A stretch of DNA of 64,000 bases from Corynebacterium uropygiale (GTDB lineage Bacteria; Actinomycetota; Actinomycetes; Mycobacteriales; Mycobacteriaceae). The translations under genes and the position numbers were made by a program. Shown here piece by piece: positions 25,646-35,325 of this stretch. Each line of letters begins with the position of its first letter. Position 1 is the stretch's first letter. The stretch covers positions 186,001 to 250,000 of the forward strand of contig NZ_JAKGSI010000003.1 in assembly GCF_021568315.1 (NCBI RefSeq), read 5' to 3'. The notes beneath the pieces were generated by a model, which was not told where the DNA came from, made no database searches, and saw only the letters and a list, made by a program, of their open reading frames with translations.

Positions 25646-28600
25646 TTAGTCGCCGAATGCCTCGTCGAGCAGCTGGGCTTGCTCGGCCTGGTGAACCTTG
25701 GCGATACCCGTTGCCGTGGAGGACTGGGAACGCCGGGACACGCGGCGCATGGGCAGCATGTCCGGGATGAGGTTCGGCAGGTGCTCGTTGTAGAAGGGCC
25801 ACGGACCCTGGTTGGCCGGCTCGTCCTGGACGAAGAGGATTTCCTCCGCGTTCGGGTAGAAGGCGAAGGCCTCCTGGAGACGGTTGAAGGGGATCGGGTG
25901 GAGCATCTCGATGCGGATGATCGCGACGTCCTCGCGGCCGTCCTTCTGGCGGCGCTTCTCGAGGTCATAGTAGATCTTGCCGGAGCACAGCATGATCTTC
26001 TTGACCTTCTTCACGTCGCCGATCTCCTCGAGGTCACGGGAGACCAGGCGCGGGTCGTTAATGACCGACTGGAAGCGGGTGACCTCGGTGAAGTCCTCGA
26101 TGGAGGACACGGCGGCCTTGTTGCGCAGCATCGACTTCGGGGTGAAGACGACGAGCGGCCGGCGCAGGCCACCGAGGGCGTGGCGGCGCAGGAGGTGGAA
26201 GTGGTTCGCCGGGGTGGAGGGCTGGGCCACGGTCATGGAGCCCTCGGCGCAGAGCTGGAGGAAACGCTCGATGCGGGCGGAGGAGTGGTCCGGCCCCTGG
26301 CCCTCGTAGCCGTGCGGCAGGAGGAGGATGAGGGAGGACAGCTGCCCCCACTTGGCCTCTCCGGAGGAGACGTACTCGTCGATGATGGTCTGGCCACCAT
26401 TGGCGAAGTCACCGAACTGGGCCTCCCAGGCCACGACGGCCTCGGGGTTACCGATGGAGTAGCCGTACTCGAAGCCCATGCCCGCGTACTCGGTGAGCGC
26501 GGAGTTGTAGACGAGGAACTTGCCCTCGCCCTTGCTCTGGGCGAGCTCGTGGAGGGCGTTGTATTCCTCGCCGTTCTTCGGGTTGTAGACGACGGCGTGG
26601 CGCTGCGTGAAGGTACCGCGGCGGGAGTCCTCGCCAGCCAGGCGGACGAGCTTGCCGGTGTTCGCCAGAGAGCCGAAGGCGATGAGCTCGCCCCAGCCCC
26701 AGTCGATGCCGCCGTTCTTCACGGCCTCGAGGCGCTTCTTCGCAACCGGCTTGACGCGGTTGTGGAACTCGAAGCCCTCGGGGAGGTTGGAGTACGCCTG
26801 GCCGATCTCGACGAGCTCCTCGCGGGTGATGTTCGTCTTCAGGCCGTGCGGCAGATCCTGGGAGGAGGTGATGCCCTTTTGCTCCTGCGGGCCCTTCTTC
26901 TCCGCTTCCTTGACCTCGTTGAAGACGCTCTCCATCTGGTCGTGGAAGTCGCGGGCGGCCTTCTCGGCGTCCTCGCTGGAGAGGTCGCCGCGTCCGATGA
27001 GGTCCTCGGTGTAGTGCGCACGCACGGAGGAGCGGTTGTTGATGAGCTCGTACATCTTCGGCTGGGTCATCGACGGGTCGTCGGCCTCGTTGTGGCCGCG
27101 GCGGCGGTAGCACACGAGGTCGATGAAGACGTCTTTGCCGAAGCGGCGGCGGTACTCCGTCGCGAGCTGGCCCACCCAGACGACGGCCTCGGGGTCGTCG
27201 CCGTTGACGTGGAAGACGGGGCAGCCGTAGGCCTTCGCCAGGTCGGTGGCGTAGTGGCTGGAGCGGCCGGAGTCGGGGGTCGTCGTGAAGCCGATCTGGT
27301 TGTTGACGACGATGTGCACGGTGCCGCCCACGGTGTAGCCGCGCAGCTGAGCCAGGTTGAGGGTTTCCTGGACCACGCCGAGGCCGGCGAAGGAAGCATC
27401 ACCGTGGAGCATGAGCGGCATGACGGTGTATCCGTCCTCGCCCTTGTCCAGGATGTCCTGGCGGGCGCGGGCCAGACCCTCCATGACCGGGTCCACAGCC
27501 TCGAGGTGGGAGGGGTTGGCGGTGAGGGTGACCTTGATTTCGCCGTCGCCAAACATCTGGATGTGGCGGCCCTCGGAGCCGAGGTGGTACTTCACGTCAC
27601 CGGAGCCCCCGGCCTGGCCCTGCTCCATGTGGCCCTCGAACTCGTTGAAGATCGTGGCCAGCGGCTTGCCGACGATGTTGAAGAGGACGTTGAGGCGGCC
27701 GCGGTGCGGCATGCCGATGACGACCTCGTCGAGTCCCTGCCCGGCCGCGGTGTCGATGGCCGAGTCCATGAGCGGGATGAGGGCTTCGGCACCCTCGAGG
27801 GAGAAGCGCTTCTGACCGACGTACTTGGTCTGGAGGAAGTTCTCGAAGGCCTCCGCGGCGTTGAGCTTCTGGAGGATGTACTTCTGCTCCGCGTTGGTGG
27901 GCTTGGGCATCCCGGCCTCGAGGCGATCCTGCAGCCAGAGGCGCTCATCGCGGTCGAGGATGTGGTTGTACTCGGAGCCCACCTTGAGGGTGTAGGCGGA
28001 GCGGAGGCGGCTGAGCACCTCGCGCAGCGTCATGGTCTCCTTGTCGCAGAAGCCACCGACGTTGAAGGTGCGGTCGAGGTCCCACAGGGTGAGGCCGTGG
28101 GTGGCGATGTCCAGGTCGCGGTGGTCCGGGACCGGCATGCCCGGCTGGTGCCAGTTGAGCGGGTTCGTGTCCGCGATGAGGTGGCCGCGGGAACGGTAGG
28201 CCTCGATGAGCTGCATGACGCGGGTGTTCTTGTCCACACCCGTGTTGGGCAGATCCTGGGCCCAGCGCATCGGGGTGTAGGGGATGTGCATGCACTCGAA
28301 GATGTCATCCCAGAAGGCGTCGTCGATGAGGAGCTGGCTCATCGTGCGGAGGAAGTCACCGGACTCCGCACCCTGGATGATGCGGTGATCATAGGTGGAG
28401 GTGATGGTGACGAGCTTACCGACGCCCAGCTCAGCCAGGCGGTCCGCCGACGCACCCGCGAACTCGGCCGGGTAGTCCATGGAACCGACACCGATGATGG
28501 TGCCCTGCCCCTTGGTGAGGCGGGGGACGGAATGGCGGGTGCCAATGCCGCCCGGGTTCGTCAGGGAAATGGTGACACCCTGGTAGTCCTCGAGGGTGAG

Positions 28601-29383
28601 CTTGCCCGTGCGCGAGCGGGCAACGATGTCCTCATAGGCCTCGACGAACTCCGCGAAGTTCTTCTTCTCGCACTCCTTGATGGCGGCGACGACGAGCGCG
28701 CGGGTGCCATCCTTCTGCGGGAGATCAATCGCGAGACCGAGGTTAATGTGCTCGGGGGTGACGACGGTGGGCTTGCCGTCGACGACCTCATAGCGCAGGT
28801 TCATATCCGGGTGCGCCATGACGGCCTTGACCAGCGCGTATCCAATAATGTGCGTAAAGGAGATCTTGCCGCCGCGGGTGCGCTTGAGCTGGTCGTTGAC
28901 CATTGCGCGGTTCTCGAACATGAGGCGGGCCGGCATGTCGCGGACGGAGGTCGCGGTGGGCACCTCGATGGACTCGTCCATGTTCTTCGCGATGGCCTTG
29001 AACATTCCCTTGAGCGGCTTCGAACCAGCGGCGGGCTGCTCCTTCACCTTGCTCAGCGGGGACTGCTCGCGCTTCTTCTGCGCGGCCTCCTTGCGGGCCT
29101 TTTCCGCCTGCTGCGGGGTGGGGGCCGCCTGGCGGGCCTTCTCCGCAACCTTGGCGGGCTTCTCCTCCTTCTTGGAGACGCCCAGCCCGGCAGAGTCGCC
29201 CTTCGTTGCCGGGGCAGACTCCTCCGAGGAGGCGGAGTGAGAGGCGGCGGAGGCGTCGACGTGGCCTCCCTTGTCAAAGAGTTCCCGCCATTCCGGGTCC
29301 ACCGATGAAGGATCATCTTGGAACTGCTGGTACATAATATCCACCAGCCACTGATTCTGGCCGAAAGTACTCGCGCTGCTCAC
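25646..29383 (-). CDS. odhA: 2-oxoglutarate dehydrogenase E1 fused to an E2-type acyltransferase domain
   Basis: OdhA carries out the E1 step of the 2-oxoglutarate dehydrogenase complex with thiamine diphosphate and has an N-terminal succinyltransferase domain, the actinobacterial fusion also called Kgd. The 1245-residue protein shows [15 protein letters not shown] near the N-terminus, an E2 catalytic domain at about residues 90-345 with the DHRIIQG motif (His near 331), and E1 motifs GMPHRGRLN (about 555), [10 protein letters not shown] and [11 protein letters not shown]. There is no lipoyl domain. GTG 29383 gives [10 protein letters not shown], matching the family start; a GTG at 29428 adds 15 residues. 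Confidence 0.93.
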   Translation of the reverse strand: MSSASTFGQNQWLVDIMYQQFQDDPSSVDPEWRELFDKGGHVDASAASHSASSEESAPATKGDSAGLGVSKKEEKPAKVAEKARQAAPTPQQAEKARKEAAQKKREQSPLSKVKEQPAAGSKPLKGMFKAIAKNMDESIEVPTATSVRDMPARLMFENRAMVNDQLKRTRGGKISFTHIIGYALVKAVMAHPDMNLRYEVVDGKPTVVTPEHINLGLAIDLPQKDGTRALVVAAIKECEKKNFAEFVEAYEDIVARSRTGKLTLEDYQGVTISLTNPGGIGTRHSVPRLTKGQGTIIGVGSMDYPAEFAGASADRLAELGVGKLVTITSTYDHRIIQGAESGDFLRTMSQLLIDDAFWDDIFECMHIPYTPMRWAQDLPNTGVDKNTRVMQLIEAYRSRGHLIADTNPLNWHQPGMPVPDHRDLDIATHGLTLWDLDRTFNVGGFCDKETMTLREVLSRLRSAYTLKVGSEYNHILDRDERLWLQDRLEAGMPKPTNAEQKYILQKLNAAEAFENFLQTKYVGQKRFSLEGAEALIPLMDSAIDTAAGQGLDEVVIGMPHRGRLNVLFNIVGKPLATIFNEFEGHMEQGQAGGSGDVKYHLGSEGRHIQMFGDGEIKVTLTANPSHLEAVDPVMEGLARARQDILDKGEDGYTVMPLMLHGDASFAGLGVVQETLNLAQLRGYTVGGTVHIVVNNQIGFTTTPDSGRSSHYATDLAKAYGCPVFHVNGDDPEAVVWVGQLATEYRRRFGKDVFIDLVCYRRRGHNEADDPSMTQPKMYELINNRSSVRAHYTEDLIGRGDLSSEDAEKAARDFHDQMESVFNEVKEAEKKGPQEQKGITSSQDLPHGLKTNITREELVEIGQAYSNLPEGFEFHNRVKPVAKKRLEAVKNGGIDWGWGELIAFGSLANTGKLVRLAGEDSRRGTFTQRHAVVYNPKNGEEYNALHELAQSKGEGKFLVYNSALTEYAGMGFEYGYSIGNPEAVVAWEAQFGDFANGGQTIIDEYVSSGEAKWGQLSSLILLLPHGYEGQGPDHSSARIERFLQLCAEGSMTVAQPSTPANHFHLLRRHALGGLRRPLVVFTPKSMLRNKAAVSSIEDFTEVTRFQSVINDPRLVSRDLEEIGDVKKVKKIMLCSGKIYYDLEKRRQKDGREDVAIIRIEMLHPIPFNRLQEAFAFYPNAEEILFVQDEPANQGPWPFYNEHLPNLIPDMLPMRRVSRRSQSSTATGIAKVHQAEQAQLLDEAFGD

Positions 29384-29445
29384 AGCAGTTGCTCGCCTCA
29401 CTTCTGTAGTTGGGTTTTGTGTGGTCACAAAGGTGACAAATGTCT

Positions 29446-29470
29446 CTACCTCGTACAGAGTACGCGGTAG
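29446..29470 (-). promoter_or_regulatory. inverted repeat upstream of odhA
   Basis: CTACCTCGTAC (29446-29456) pairs with GTACGCGGTAG (29460-29470), 10 of 11 bp, with a 3-nt centre. It lies 63-87 bp before the odhA start, where an operator would be expected. No known regulator consensus fits clearly. Confidence 0.4.
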
Positions 29471-29530
29471 GAGGAATAGTTGACACGTCGAGGGGCTCGC
29501 GCCACCCCCGTGTGTGCAGTTTCCGTCAAC

Positions 29531-30367
29531 TTAGTTCTCCAGGGCCTTCTCGACGGACTCGAGCTCAGGCTCATTGACCTCGTCTTTCGAGGGCGCGGCG
29601 GTGTCGAAACGGGAGGGGAGCACCCCCAGGGATTCCCGTGCATTGGAGATGAACTTCTTCGCCAGTTTCCGGTTGGTGATGAGTCCGATGGCCGCGCCGA
29701 TCCCCAGCGGCATGAGCTTGCCGAGCCATGCCATCTTGATCCGCTTCTTCGCTTGCTTGAGGGCGGTGCTGAGGAGACGGTTGTTGACGGTCTGCAGCCT
29801 CGAGGTGGACAGCCGGGCCAGGGAGGCCGCCGAGGGCAGGCCCGCGAAACCGGCCGTGTCGCCGATCATGGTGTCCACGATGGCGGTGCCCTGCGAACCG
29901 AGCAGGGCCAGGAGGATGAGCCCGCGTCGGCGCTCGGAGTCGCTGATATCCACGCCGCGGATCTTCGCCGAGGCCATCGTGTAGAAGGCAGCGGCGTCGA
30001 GGAACAGAAGGGATTCTGCGCTGATCGCTGCGGCGCCGGCGATGAAGCCGACGCCCGGGAGGGCGGAGGCCGCCCCCACCGTGCCGCCGGATCCGCTCAC
30101 GATGCGGAGGAAGTGCGTGTCGATCATCTGCTGGATCTCCGCCGGGCTGGCCTCCGGGTGGCGGGAGCGCAGGAAGTCGACGTAGCGGGTGATGGCGCCG
30201 GACTGCATGGCCGCGGCACGGTCGAGCACCGAAATGAGGACCTTTCCGGCCTTCCCGGCGTTCTTTTCCAGGGCCGCCGGGTCGGAGCCGACGCCGTCGG
30301 TGACGGAGTCCGGCGTCTGCGCCGAGCGCTTCACGAGAGTGTTCTTGAGGGTGTCGATCAGCCCCAC
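29531..30367 (-). CDS. EcsC-like protein
   Basis: A 278-residue protein with the character of EcsC family members: N-terminal helical part, a glycine-rich hydrophobic region (about residues 88-135, 'SALPGVGFIAGAAAISAES'), a second hydrophobic region near 150-170 and a basic stretch followed by another hydrophobic segment near 215-230. EcsC proteins are poorly understood membrane-associated proteins. The GTG start at 30367 has an AAGGA ribosome-binding site. It lies upstream of odhA on the same strand with a 147-bp gap. The family call is tentative. Confidence 0.65.
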   Translation of the reverse strand: MGLIDTLKNTLVKRSAQTPDSVTDGVGSDPAALEKNAGKAGKVLISVLDRAAAMQSGAITRYVDFLRSRHPEASPAEIQQMIDTHFLRIVSGSGGTVGAASALPGVGFIAGAAAISAESLLFLDAAAFYTMASAKIRGVDISDSERRRGLILLALLGSQGTAIVDTMIGDTAGFAGLPSAASLARLSTSRLQTVNNRLLSTALKQAKKRIKMAWLGKLMPLGIGAAIGLITNRKLAKKFISNARESLGVLPSRFDTAAPSKDEVNEPELESVEKALEN

Positions 30368-30411
30368 GTGGGTTCCTTCCAGGAGATATAAAACTTCGTG
30401 AAAATTTTAGC

Positions 30412-31227
30412 TTAGTGCTCCGCAGAGGCGTAGTCCTCGGCCCGGCGAATGTCCTCCTCGCTGGGCCGGACCCCCGTGTACAGCACGAATTGCTCGGCCG
30501 CCTGGAGCGCGATGATCTCCTGGCCGGTGATCGTCTCCGTGCCCGCTGCGCGGGCAGCTCGGATGAGAGGGGTCTCGACGGGATACGCGACGGCGTCCAT
30601 GACGATCTGCGCGGCCGCAATCTCCTCGTCGCTGAAGGCTTGGACATCCTCGTCGGGGCCGTACATTCCGAGCGGCGTGACGTTGACCAGGAACTGGGTG
30701 CCTTCGGGCACGAGCGTCGAGTACTCCCACTCATGAGCCTTGGCGAGGGAGGTTCCCGTCACGTGGTTGCGCGCGACAACCGTGCCGCGAAGCCCGTGCT
30801 CGGCCAGCGCTGCGACAACGGCGTGGGCCATCCCGCCCGAGCCGCGGACGGCGACGGAGAGATCCGGGGAGACGGCGTGGCTCTTCAGGAGGGAGGAGAC
30901 GGCGAGGAGGTCCGTGTTGTAGCCCGTCAGCTCGCCGTCGTTGTTGACGATGGTGTTGACGGCGTTGATCCGCGCGGCGGAGGGGTCGAGCTCGTCGATG
31001 AGGGGGATGACCTCTTGCTTATAGGGCATGGACACCCCTGCTCCGCGGATCCCGAGCCCGCGGATGCCGGCGATAGCGGCGGTGATGTCCTCCGGGGCGA
31101 TGGCCTTGTAGATGTAGTTGAGGCCTAGCTCGTTGTAGAGCCAATTGTGGAAACGGACGCCGTGGTTGGAGGGGCGTTCCGCCAGAGAGATACACAGAGA
31201 CGTATCGCGATCAATGTGCGGAGTCAT
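30412..31227 (-). CDS. shikimate dehydrogenase-like oxidoreductase
   Basis: A 271-residue AroE-family protein. It keeps the catalytic lysine in VSMPYKQEV (about residue 71) and the aspartate in NTDLLAV (about 105-111), and has a glycine-rich segment VRGSGGMAHAV for NADP binding. The substrate-binding SxS motif of standard AroE is replaced by SLAERPSNHG, so it belongs to a divergent corynebacterial subgroup and may act on a related compound. The ATG at 31227 has GGTGGAGG very close upstream; a GTG at 31236 adds three residues. Confidence 0.85.
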   Translation of the reverse strand: MTPHIDRDTSLCISLAERPSNHGVRFHNWLYNELGLNYIYKAIAPEDITAAIAGIRGLGIRGAGVSMPYKQEVIPLIDELDPSAARINAVNTIVNNDGELTGYNTDLLAVSSLLKSHAVSPDLSVAVRGSGGMAHAVVAALAEHGLRGTVVARNHVTGTSLAKAHEWEYSTLVPEGTQFLVNVTPLGMYGPDEDVQAFSDEEIAAAQIVMDAVAYPVETPLIRAARAAGTETITGQEIIALQAAEQFVLYTGVRPSEEDIRRAEDYASAEH

Positions 31228-31365
31228 ACCCTCCACCGTAGAGCATGGTGGCGGAATTTCTTAGTCGGCCTTCAGGCGCAGTCGCAGGACGCTCGCTATT
31301 CTGGGGAGAACCGTCGGCCCGGCGGTTCATTGTTCACGGTGAGTGAGAAAGGGACTCGACACCCG

Positions 31366-31953
31366 ATGAGCTTTCTGGAAGATCTATCAGCAACTTTGGA
31401 TAAGGAAGGCCTGGAGTCTCGGGTGCATGGGACCACGATGCTGGTGCCCATCGCCTCGGGCATTGAGATTCATCTTGTAGAGATTGACCCGCTCCTTCCC
31501 GCGGCCAATGTGTACATTTCGAGCTCCTCTGACCTCGACGAGGAGGACGGGGAGGACACCCTCGTCGCCGTCGTCTTCAGCGTGGAGGATGCCCTCGAGG
31601 AGATTGCCAACCACGTTGCGACGGATCAGCTCGTCACCGTGCTCCACGACCTCTTCGAGGGGACCGACGAGCGCCTGGGGGACCTCGAGTTCCTTCAGGA
31701 CGGGACCATGCCGGACCTCGCCGTGGCCGATGTGGCAGAGAACTCCGAACTTCACGTGCAGCTGAGTACGGAGGATGGGGCTCTCCTGGCTACCGTGAGC
31801 ATGGTGGCCTACGGGGATCCGGAGGACGAGGAAACAGAGGAGGAGATCCTCACACTCGGTACCTTCCGCGACGTGGACCGGCTCTTCGACGTCCTGGCGC
31901 TCGCAGCCGAGCGCGCCGAGGAGTGGGAGGAGGAGCTCAACCCGGTGGAGTAG
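31366..31953 (+). CDS. conserved acidic protein of unknown function
   Basis: A 195-residue strongly acidic protein (many Asp/Glu, for example SSDLDEEDGEDTL near residue 47 and PEDEETEEEI near 150). It has no membrane helix, signal peptide or recognisable catalytic motif. It starts MSFLEDLSATLDKEGL at ATG 31366; the open frame extends upstream to 31147 but that part runs through the divergent shikimate-dehydrogenase-like gene. I do not recognise the family. Fold looks mixed alpha/beta with two similar halves possible (VVFSVEDALEEI and LGTFRDVDRLFDV). Confidence 0.72.
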   Translation: MSFLEDLSATLDKEGLESRVHGTTMLVPIASGIEIHLVEIDPLLPAANVYISSSSDLDEEDGEDTLVAVVFSVEDALEEIANHVATDQLVTVLHDLFEGTDERLGDLEFLQDGTMPDLAVADVAENSELHVQLSTEDGALLATVSMVAYGDPEDEETEEEILTLGTFRDVDRLFDVLALAAERAEEWEEELNPVE

Positions 31954-31983
31954 AGCCCGCGCCCGCGAGTTGAGCCCGCGGGC

Positions 31984-32475
31984 TTAGGCGGCCTCCGCGA
32001 CTCCCTCGAAAAGGGAGGCAGGGGAGCGGAGCGGGCGGAACTCCGAGTCCACGAGCCAGCAATAGGTGGGGGCGTGGTCCTCGTCGAGGACGTGGACGGT
32101 ATCTGCCCGGTGCTCTCCCACCATGCCGCGCACCCAAGCCTCGCTGAGCTGGGGGCGGACGGTCCCGCCGTCCGCGCGGCTGAAACGAAGAGAGATGAGA
32201 TAGGCGGGGATGCGCAGATCATCGCCGCCGCTCACGAGCGCCCGGGTGCGTGGGCCCACGCGGTAGCGCGTGAGCGTGGCGGTGAGTTCGGGATAGGGGC
32301 GAAGGGGCAGCCTGATGCGCGGCGGCCGCCACGAGGGGAGCGGCCGGGCCAGGGAGCGCGGGTGGCGCATGATCGCGTGGAGCCGGTGAAGCTCGTCGGT
32401 AGCGTGCGCGCGGATCTGCTCCGCGAGACGGGCCGGGTGGATGGGGGAAATGGCGCTGGCGTGAATGTTCTTCAT
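31984..32475 (-). CDS. hypothetical protein
   Basis: A 163-residue protein with a basic, proline-rich N-terminal half (about residues 25-75) and a mixed C-terminal half with SLRFSRADGGTV and APTYCWLVDSEFRPL. No signal peptide or membrane helix is visible and I do not recognise the family. The ATG at 32475 has a TAGTGT -10 box 7 nt upstream, so a leaderless mRNA would begin there; GTG 32520 and ATG 32505 are longer in-frame alternatives. It is divergent from the MFS gene. Confidence 0.6.
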   Translation of the reverse strand: MKNIHASAISPIHPARLAEQIRAHATDELHRLHAIMRHPRSLARPLPSWRPPRIRLPLRPYPELTATLTRYRVGPRTRALVSGGDDLRIPAYLISLRFSRADGGTVRPQLSEAWVRGMVGEHRADTVHVLDEDHAPTYCWLVDSEFRPLRSPASLFEGVAEAA

Positions 32476-32482
32476 GTCCGGA

Positions 32483-32488
32483 ACACTA
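32483..32488 (-). promoter_or_regulatory. -10 element for the hypothetical gene at 31984-32475
   Basis: TAGTGT on the minus strand ending 7 nt before the ATG at 32475; supports that start. Confidence 0.45.
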
Positions 32489-32559
32489 GGGGCAGGGCCG
32501 GACATGGGATCGCGCACCAACGCCCGAAGTCGAATATATGTTCGAATAGTTCTCGCGTG

Positions 32560-32565
32560 TAGCCT
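32560..32565 (+). promoter_or_regulatory. -10 element for the MFS gene
   Basis: TAGCCT, 9 nt before the ATG at 32575. The 9-nt gap contains no good ribosome-binding site, so the leader would be only a few bases. Confidence 0.4.
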
Positions 32566-32574
32566 GGTAGGGCA

Positions 32575-33822
32575 ATGAAAAAGATCTCATCTCCTCTCTC
32601 GAAGGAAAAGAATAAGGAGGCGCGGCCACGGATTCCGGCGGGGATCTGGGTGCTTGTGGCCGCGGCCTTTCTCATCGCGCTGGGCTATGGGCTCATTGCG
32701 CCGATCATTCCGCAGTTCGCCTCCAGCTTCGACGTGAGCATGGCGGCCGCCGGCGCGGTGGTGTCCATCTTTGCGGCGTCGAGACTGCTCTTCGCTCCCG
32801 CCTCGGGGAAGCTCGTGGATACGCTCGGCTCGAGGAAGGTGTACCTCACCGGCTTGCTCACGGTGGCGGTGACGACGGGCCTCGTCTCCCTTGCCACGCA
32901 GTACTGGCACATTCTGCTGCTCCGGGGCATTGGCGGCATTGGTTCAACGATGTTCACCGTCTCCGCGATGGGCCTGGTCATCTCGATGGCCCCGCCGAGC
33001 ATTCGGGGCCGGTGCTCCTCCCTCTATGCCTCGGCCTTCCTTATGGGGAATATCATTGGCCCGGTGCTGGGGGCGGCGCTCGCGATGCTGGGAATGCGCG
33101 CCCCCTTCGCGATCTACGGGAGCATGGTGGCGCTCGCCGCGTTCGTCGTCTGGTGGCGGATGCCGGCGGGGATTGGGGCGCGACGGAAGGAGTCGGAATC
33201 CAGCCTTCCGCCGCTGACATTCCGGACCGCCATTCGCGACAGTGCGTATCGCAGCGCCCTCGTCGGCGCTTTTGCCAATGGGTGGTCAAACTTTGGGGTG
33301 CGCGTCGCGGCGCTGCCACTCTTCGCCGCGACGATTTTCCACCACAGTGGATCCATCGCGGGGATCGCGCTCGCAGCCTATGCGGTAGGCAGCGCCATCG
33401 CCCTGCAATTCTCGGGTGCGCTCGCGGATCGCTGGGGGAGGAAGCCGCTCATCCTCGTTGGGCTTGCCGTCAACACGGTGTTTAGCGCGAGCATTGGGTT
33501 CGCGACGACTGTCCCGCTGCTCCTGGGTCTGTCCGCGGCGGCAGGCCTGGGAGCGGGGTGCCTCAACCCTGCCCAGCAGGCGGTGGTGGGGGATGTCATC
33601 GGGAGGGAGCGCTCGGGCGGGAAAGCCCTGGCGAATTTCCAGATGGCCCAGGACTGCGGGGCGATTCTGGGGCCCATCCTCGTCGGGATGATCGCCAGCC
33701 GGTGGGGTTTTGAGGCAGGCTTCATGAGCTGTGGCGTGATCGGGCTGGTGGCCATCCTCGTGTGGCTGAAGGGGAGGGAAACCCTGCAGACAGCCAAGCC
33801 CACTCAATTGGCGGCGGACTGA
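32575..33822 (+). CDS. MFS transporter, drug-efflux type
   Basis: A 415-residue inner-membrane protein with twelve predicted helices and the MFS motif A region 'GKLVDTLGSRKVYLTGLL' between helices 2 and 3, repeated as 'GALADRWGRKPLILVG' in the second half. This points to the DHA1 proton-coupled export subfamily; the substrate is unknown. A lysine-rich N-terminus (MKKISSPLSKEKNKEARPR) precedes helix 1. Its 3' end overlaps the convergent permease gene by 19 bp. Confidence 0.87.
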   Translation: MKKISSPLSKEKNKEARPRIPAGIWVLVAAAFLIALGYGLIAPIIPQFASSFDVSMAAAGAVVSIFAASRLLFAPASGKLVDTLGSRKVYLTGLLTVAVTTGLVSLATQYWHILLLRGIGGIGSTMFTVSAMGLVISMAPPSIRGRCSSLYASAFLMGNIIGPVLGAALAMLGMRAPFAIYGSMVALAAFVVWWRMPAGIGARRKESESSLPPLTFRTAIRDSAYRSALVGAFANGWSNFGVRVAALPLFAATIFHHSGSIAGIALAAYAVGSAIALQFSGALADRWGRKPLILVGLAVNTVFSASIGFATTVPLLLGLSAAAGLGAGCLNPAQQAVVGDVIGRERSGGKALANFQMAQDCGAILGPILVGMIASRWGFEAGFMSCGVIGLVAILVWLKGRETLQTAKPTQLAAD

Positions 33823-35198
33823 GCTCGGCGCGCGCGAAGGGCGTAGAGGACGGACATGAGGATGGTGAAGACCACGCCCACCGCGAGGGCCGAGTGATAC
33901 TCCGCCTGCCAGACCATGATGCCGAACGTGAAGATGATGAAGGCGATGGCGAAGTACTGGCCCACTGGCCAGAAGGGGACGGGGAATTGCAAGCTCTTCT
34001 TCTGCTCCGCGTTGAGGGAACGGCGGAAAGCCACGTGGGCGAGGAGGATCATGAGCCACACGAAGATGGTCGCGAAGGTGGCAAGCGCCGCAATAATCGT
34101 GAAAATCTCTTCCGGCAGGATGGCGTTGAGAATCACACCCACGATGAGCACGATGATGAGGGCAACAGTCGTCACGATGGGCACGCCCTGAGCGCTCACC
34201 CGGCTGAATGCGGCGGGCGCGAGTTTCTTCGCCGCCATGCCGGTGATGACGCGGCCGGCGCCGAAAAGATCGGAATTAATCGCGGAGAGCGCTGCAGTAA
34301 TCACCACGATATTGAGGAGTGCCGCCGCCCAGTGCACACCGAGTGCGGAGAAAATCTGGACGAAGGGGGATTCCTCGCCGGTAATGGATCTCCACGGGTT
34401 GAGAGCCAGGATCACGAGGATAGCCCCGACGTAGAAGAGCAGAATGCGCAGCGGAACGGTATTGACCGAGGCGGGAATATCGCGCTCGGGGTGGTCGGCC
34501 TCCGCCCCCGCGACGCCAATGATTTCCGTCCCGCCGAAGGCGAAAAGAACAAGAATGAAGGCGGAAATAATCCCCGGCACGCCGTTCGGTACGAAGCCGC
34601 CATCGGACCAGAGGTTGGAGAGGCCGACGTGGTGGGAGGGGGTGCTTCCCACCCCAAAGACGAGGATCGCTGCACCAGCGAGGATCATCGCGATGACCGC
34701 GCTGACCTTGATAATGGTGAAGGCGAATTCGAGCTCACCGAACCAGCGCACGCTGGCGAGATTAGCCGCACCCACCACAAGGAGTGTGACAGCCACCCAG
34801 ATCCATTGGGGTGTGTCCGGGAACCAGAATTTCATATAAATGGCGATGGCCGTGAGATCCGCGAGGCAGACAATGATCATCTCGAATGCGTACATCCAGC
34901 CCGTGATATAGCCGGCCCAATCGCCCAAATACGCGCGGGTATATTCCGCAAAAGAGCCCGCGACCGGGTGGCGAACCGCCATCTCACCCAGCGCGCGGAG
35001 AAGGAAATAGACCACCGCGCCGCCGAGCAGATAGACGAGCAGGACCGCCGGGCCGGCCGCCTGAATGGCGCCCGCCGAACCGTAGAACAATCCGGTGCCA
35101 ATCGCGGAGCCCAACGCGATGAAATGAATATGGCGTGCTTTGAGGCCTCGGGGGCGGGAGGTGGGCGTCGTCGATGACGGCTGCGGGGTGCGAGACAC
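33804..35198 (-). CDS. amino-acid permease, APC superfamily (proline/aromatic type)
   Basis: A 464-residue APC permease with about twelve helices and the N-terminal signature 'LGSAIGTGLFYGSAGAIQAAG'. It resembles ProY/AroP-type uptake systems; the substrate cannot be fixed from sequence. The GTG start follows a GAGAGGA ribosome-binding site. It is a relative of the permease at 5543-6931. The 3' end overlaps the MFS gene on the other strand by 19 bp. Confidence 0.88.
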   Translation of the reverse strand: MSRTPQPSSTTPTSRPRGLKARHIHFIALGSAIGTGLFYGSAGAIQAAGPAVLLVYLLGGAVVYFLLRALGEMAVRHPVAGSFAEYTRAYLGDWAGYITGWMYAFEMIIVCLADLTAIAIYMKFWFPDTPQWIWVAVTLLVVGAANLASVRWFGELEFAFTIIKVSAVIAMILAGAAILVFGVGSTPSHHVGLSNLWSDGGFVPNGVPGIISAFILVLFAFGGTEIIGVAGAEADHPERDIPASVNTVPLRILLFYVGAILVILALNPWRSITGEESPFVQIFSALGVHWAAALLNIVVITAALSAINSDLFGAGRVITGMAAKKLAPAAFSRVSAQGVPIVTTVALIIVLIVGVILNAILPEEIFTIIAALATFATIFVWLMILLAHVAFRRSLNAEQKKSLQFPVPFWPVGQYFAIAFIIFTFGIMVWQAEYHSALAVGVVFTILMSVLYALRARRAQSAAN

Positions 35199-35310
35199 AG
35201 GGAAGTCCTCTCATCCTTCGATCGGAAAGTGAGCGCGTTTCCTTAGATTACCCTGAGCGTTTTCGCGCAGTTCAGTGGCCCGCGGAATGGAGTTTTTCCA
35301 GGACGTAGCG

Positions 35311-35316
35311 TAATCT
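35311..35316 (+). promoter_or_regulatory. -10 element for the DEAD-box helicase gene
   Basis: TAATCT, 9 nt before the ATG at 35326, giving a leader of about two bases. Confidence 0.4.
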
Positions 35317-35325
35317 GAGCGAGCA

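Noticed and set aside
25679..29308. 1209-residue open frame on the plus strand across odhA
   Set aside because: Exact shadow of odhA; low-complexity Val/Leu/Gly/Asp/Glu composition typical of antisense frames in GC-rich DNA and no family motifs.
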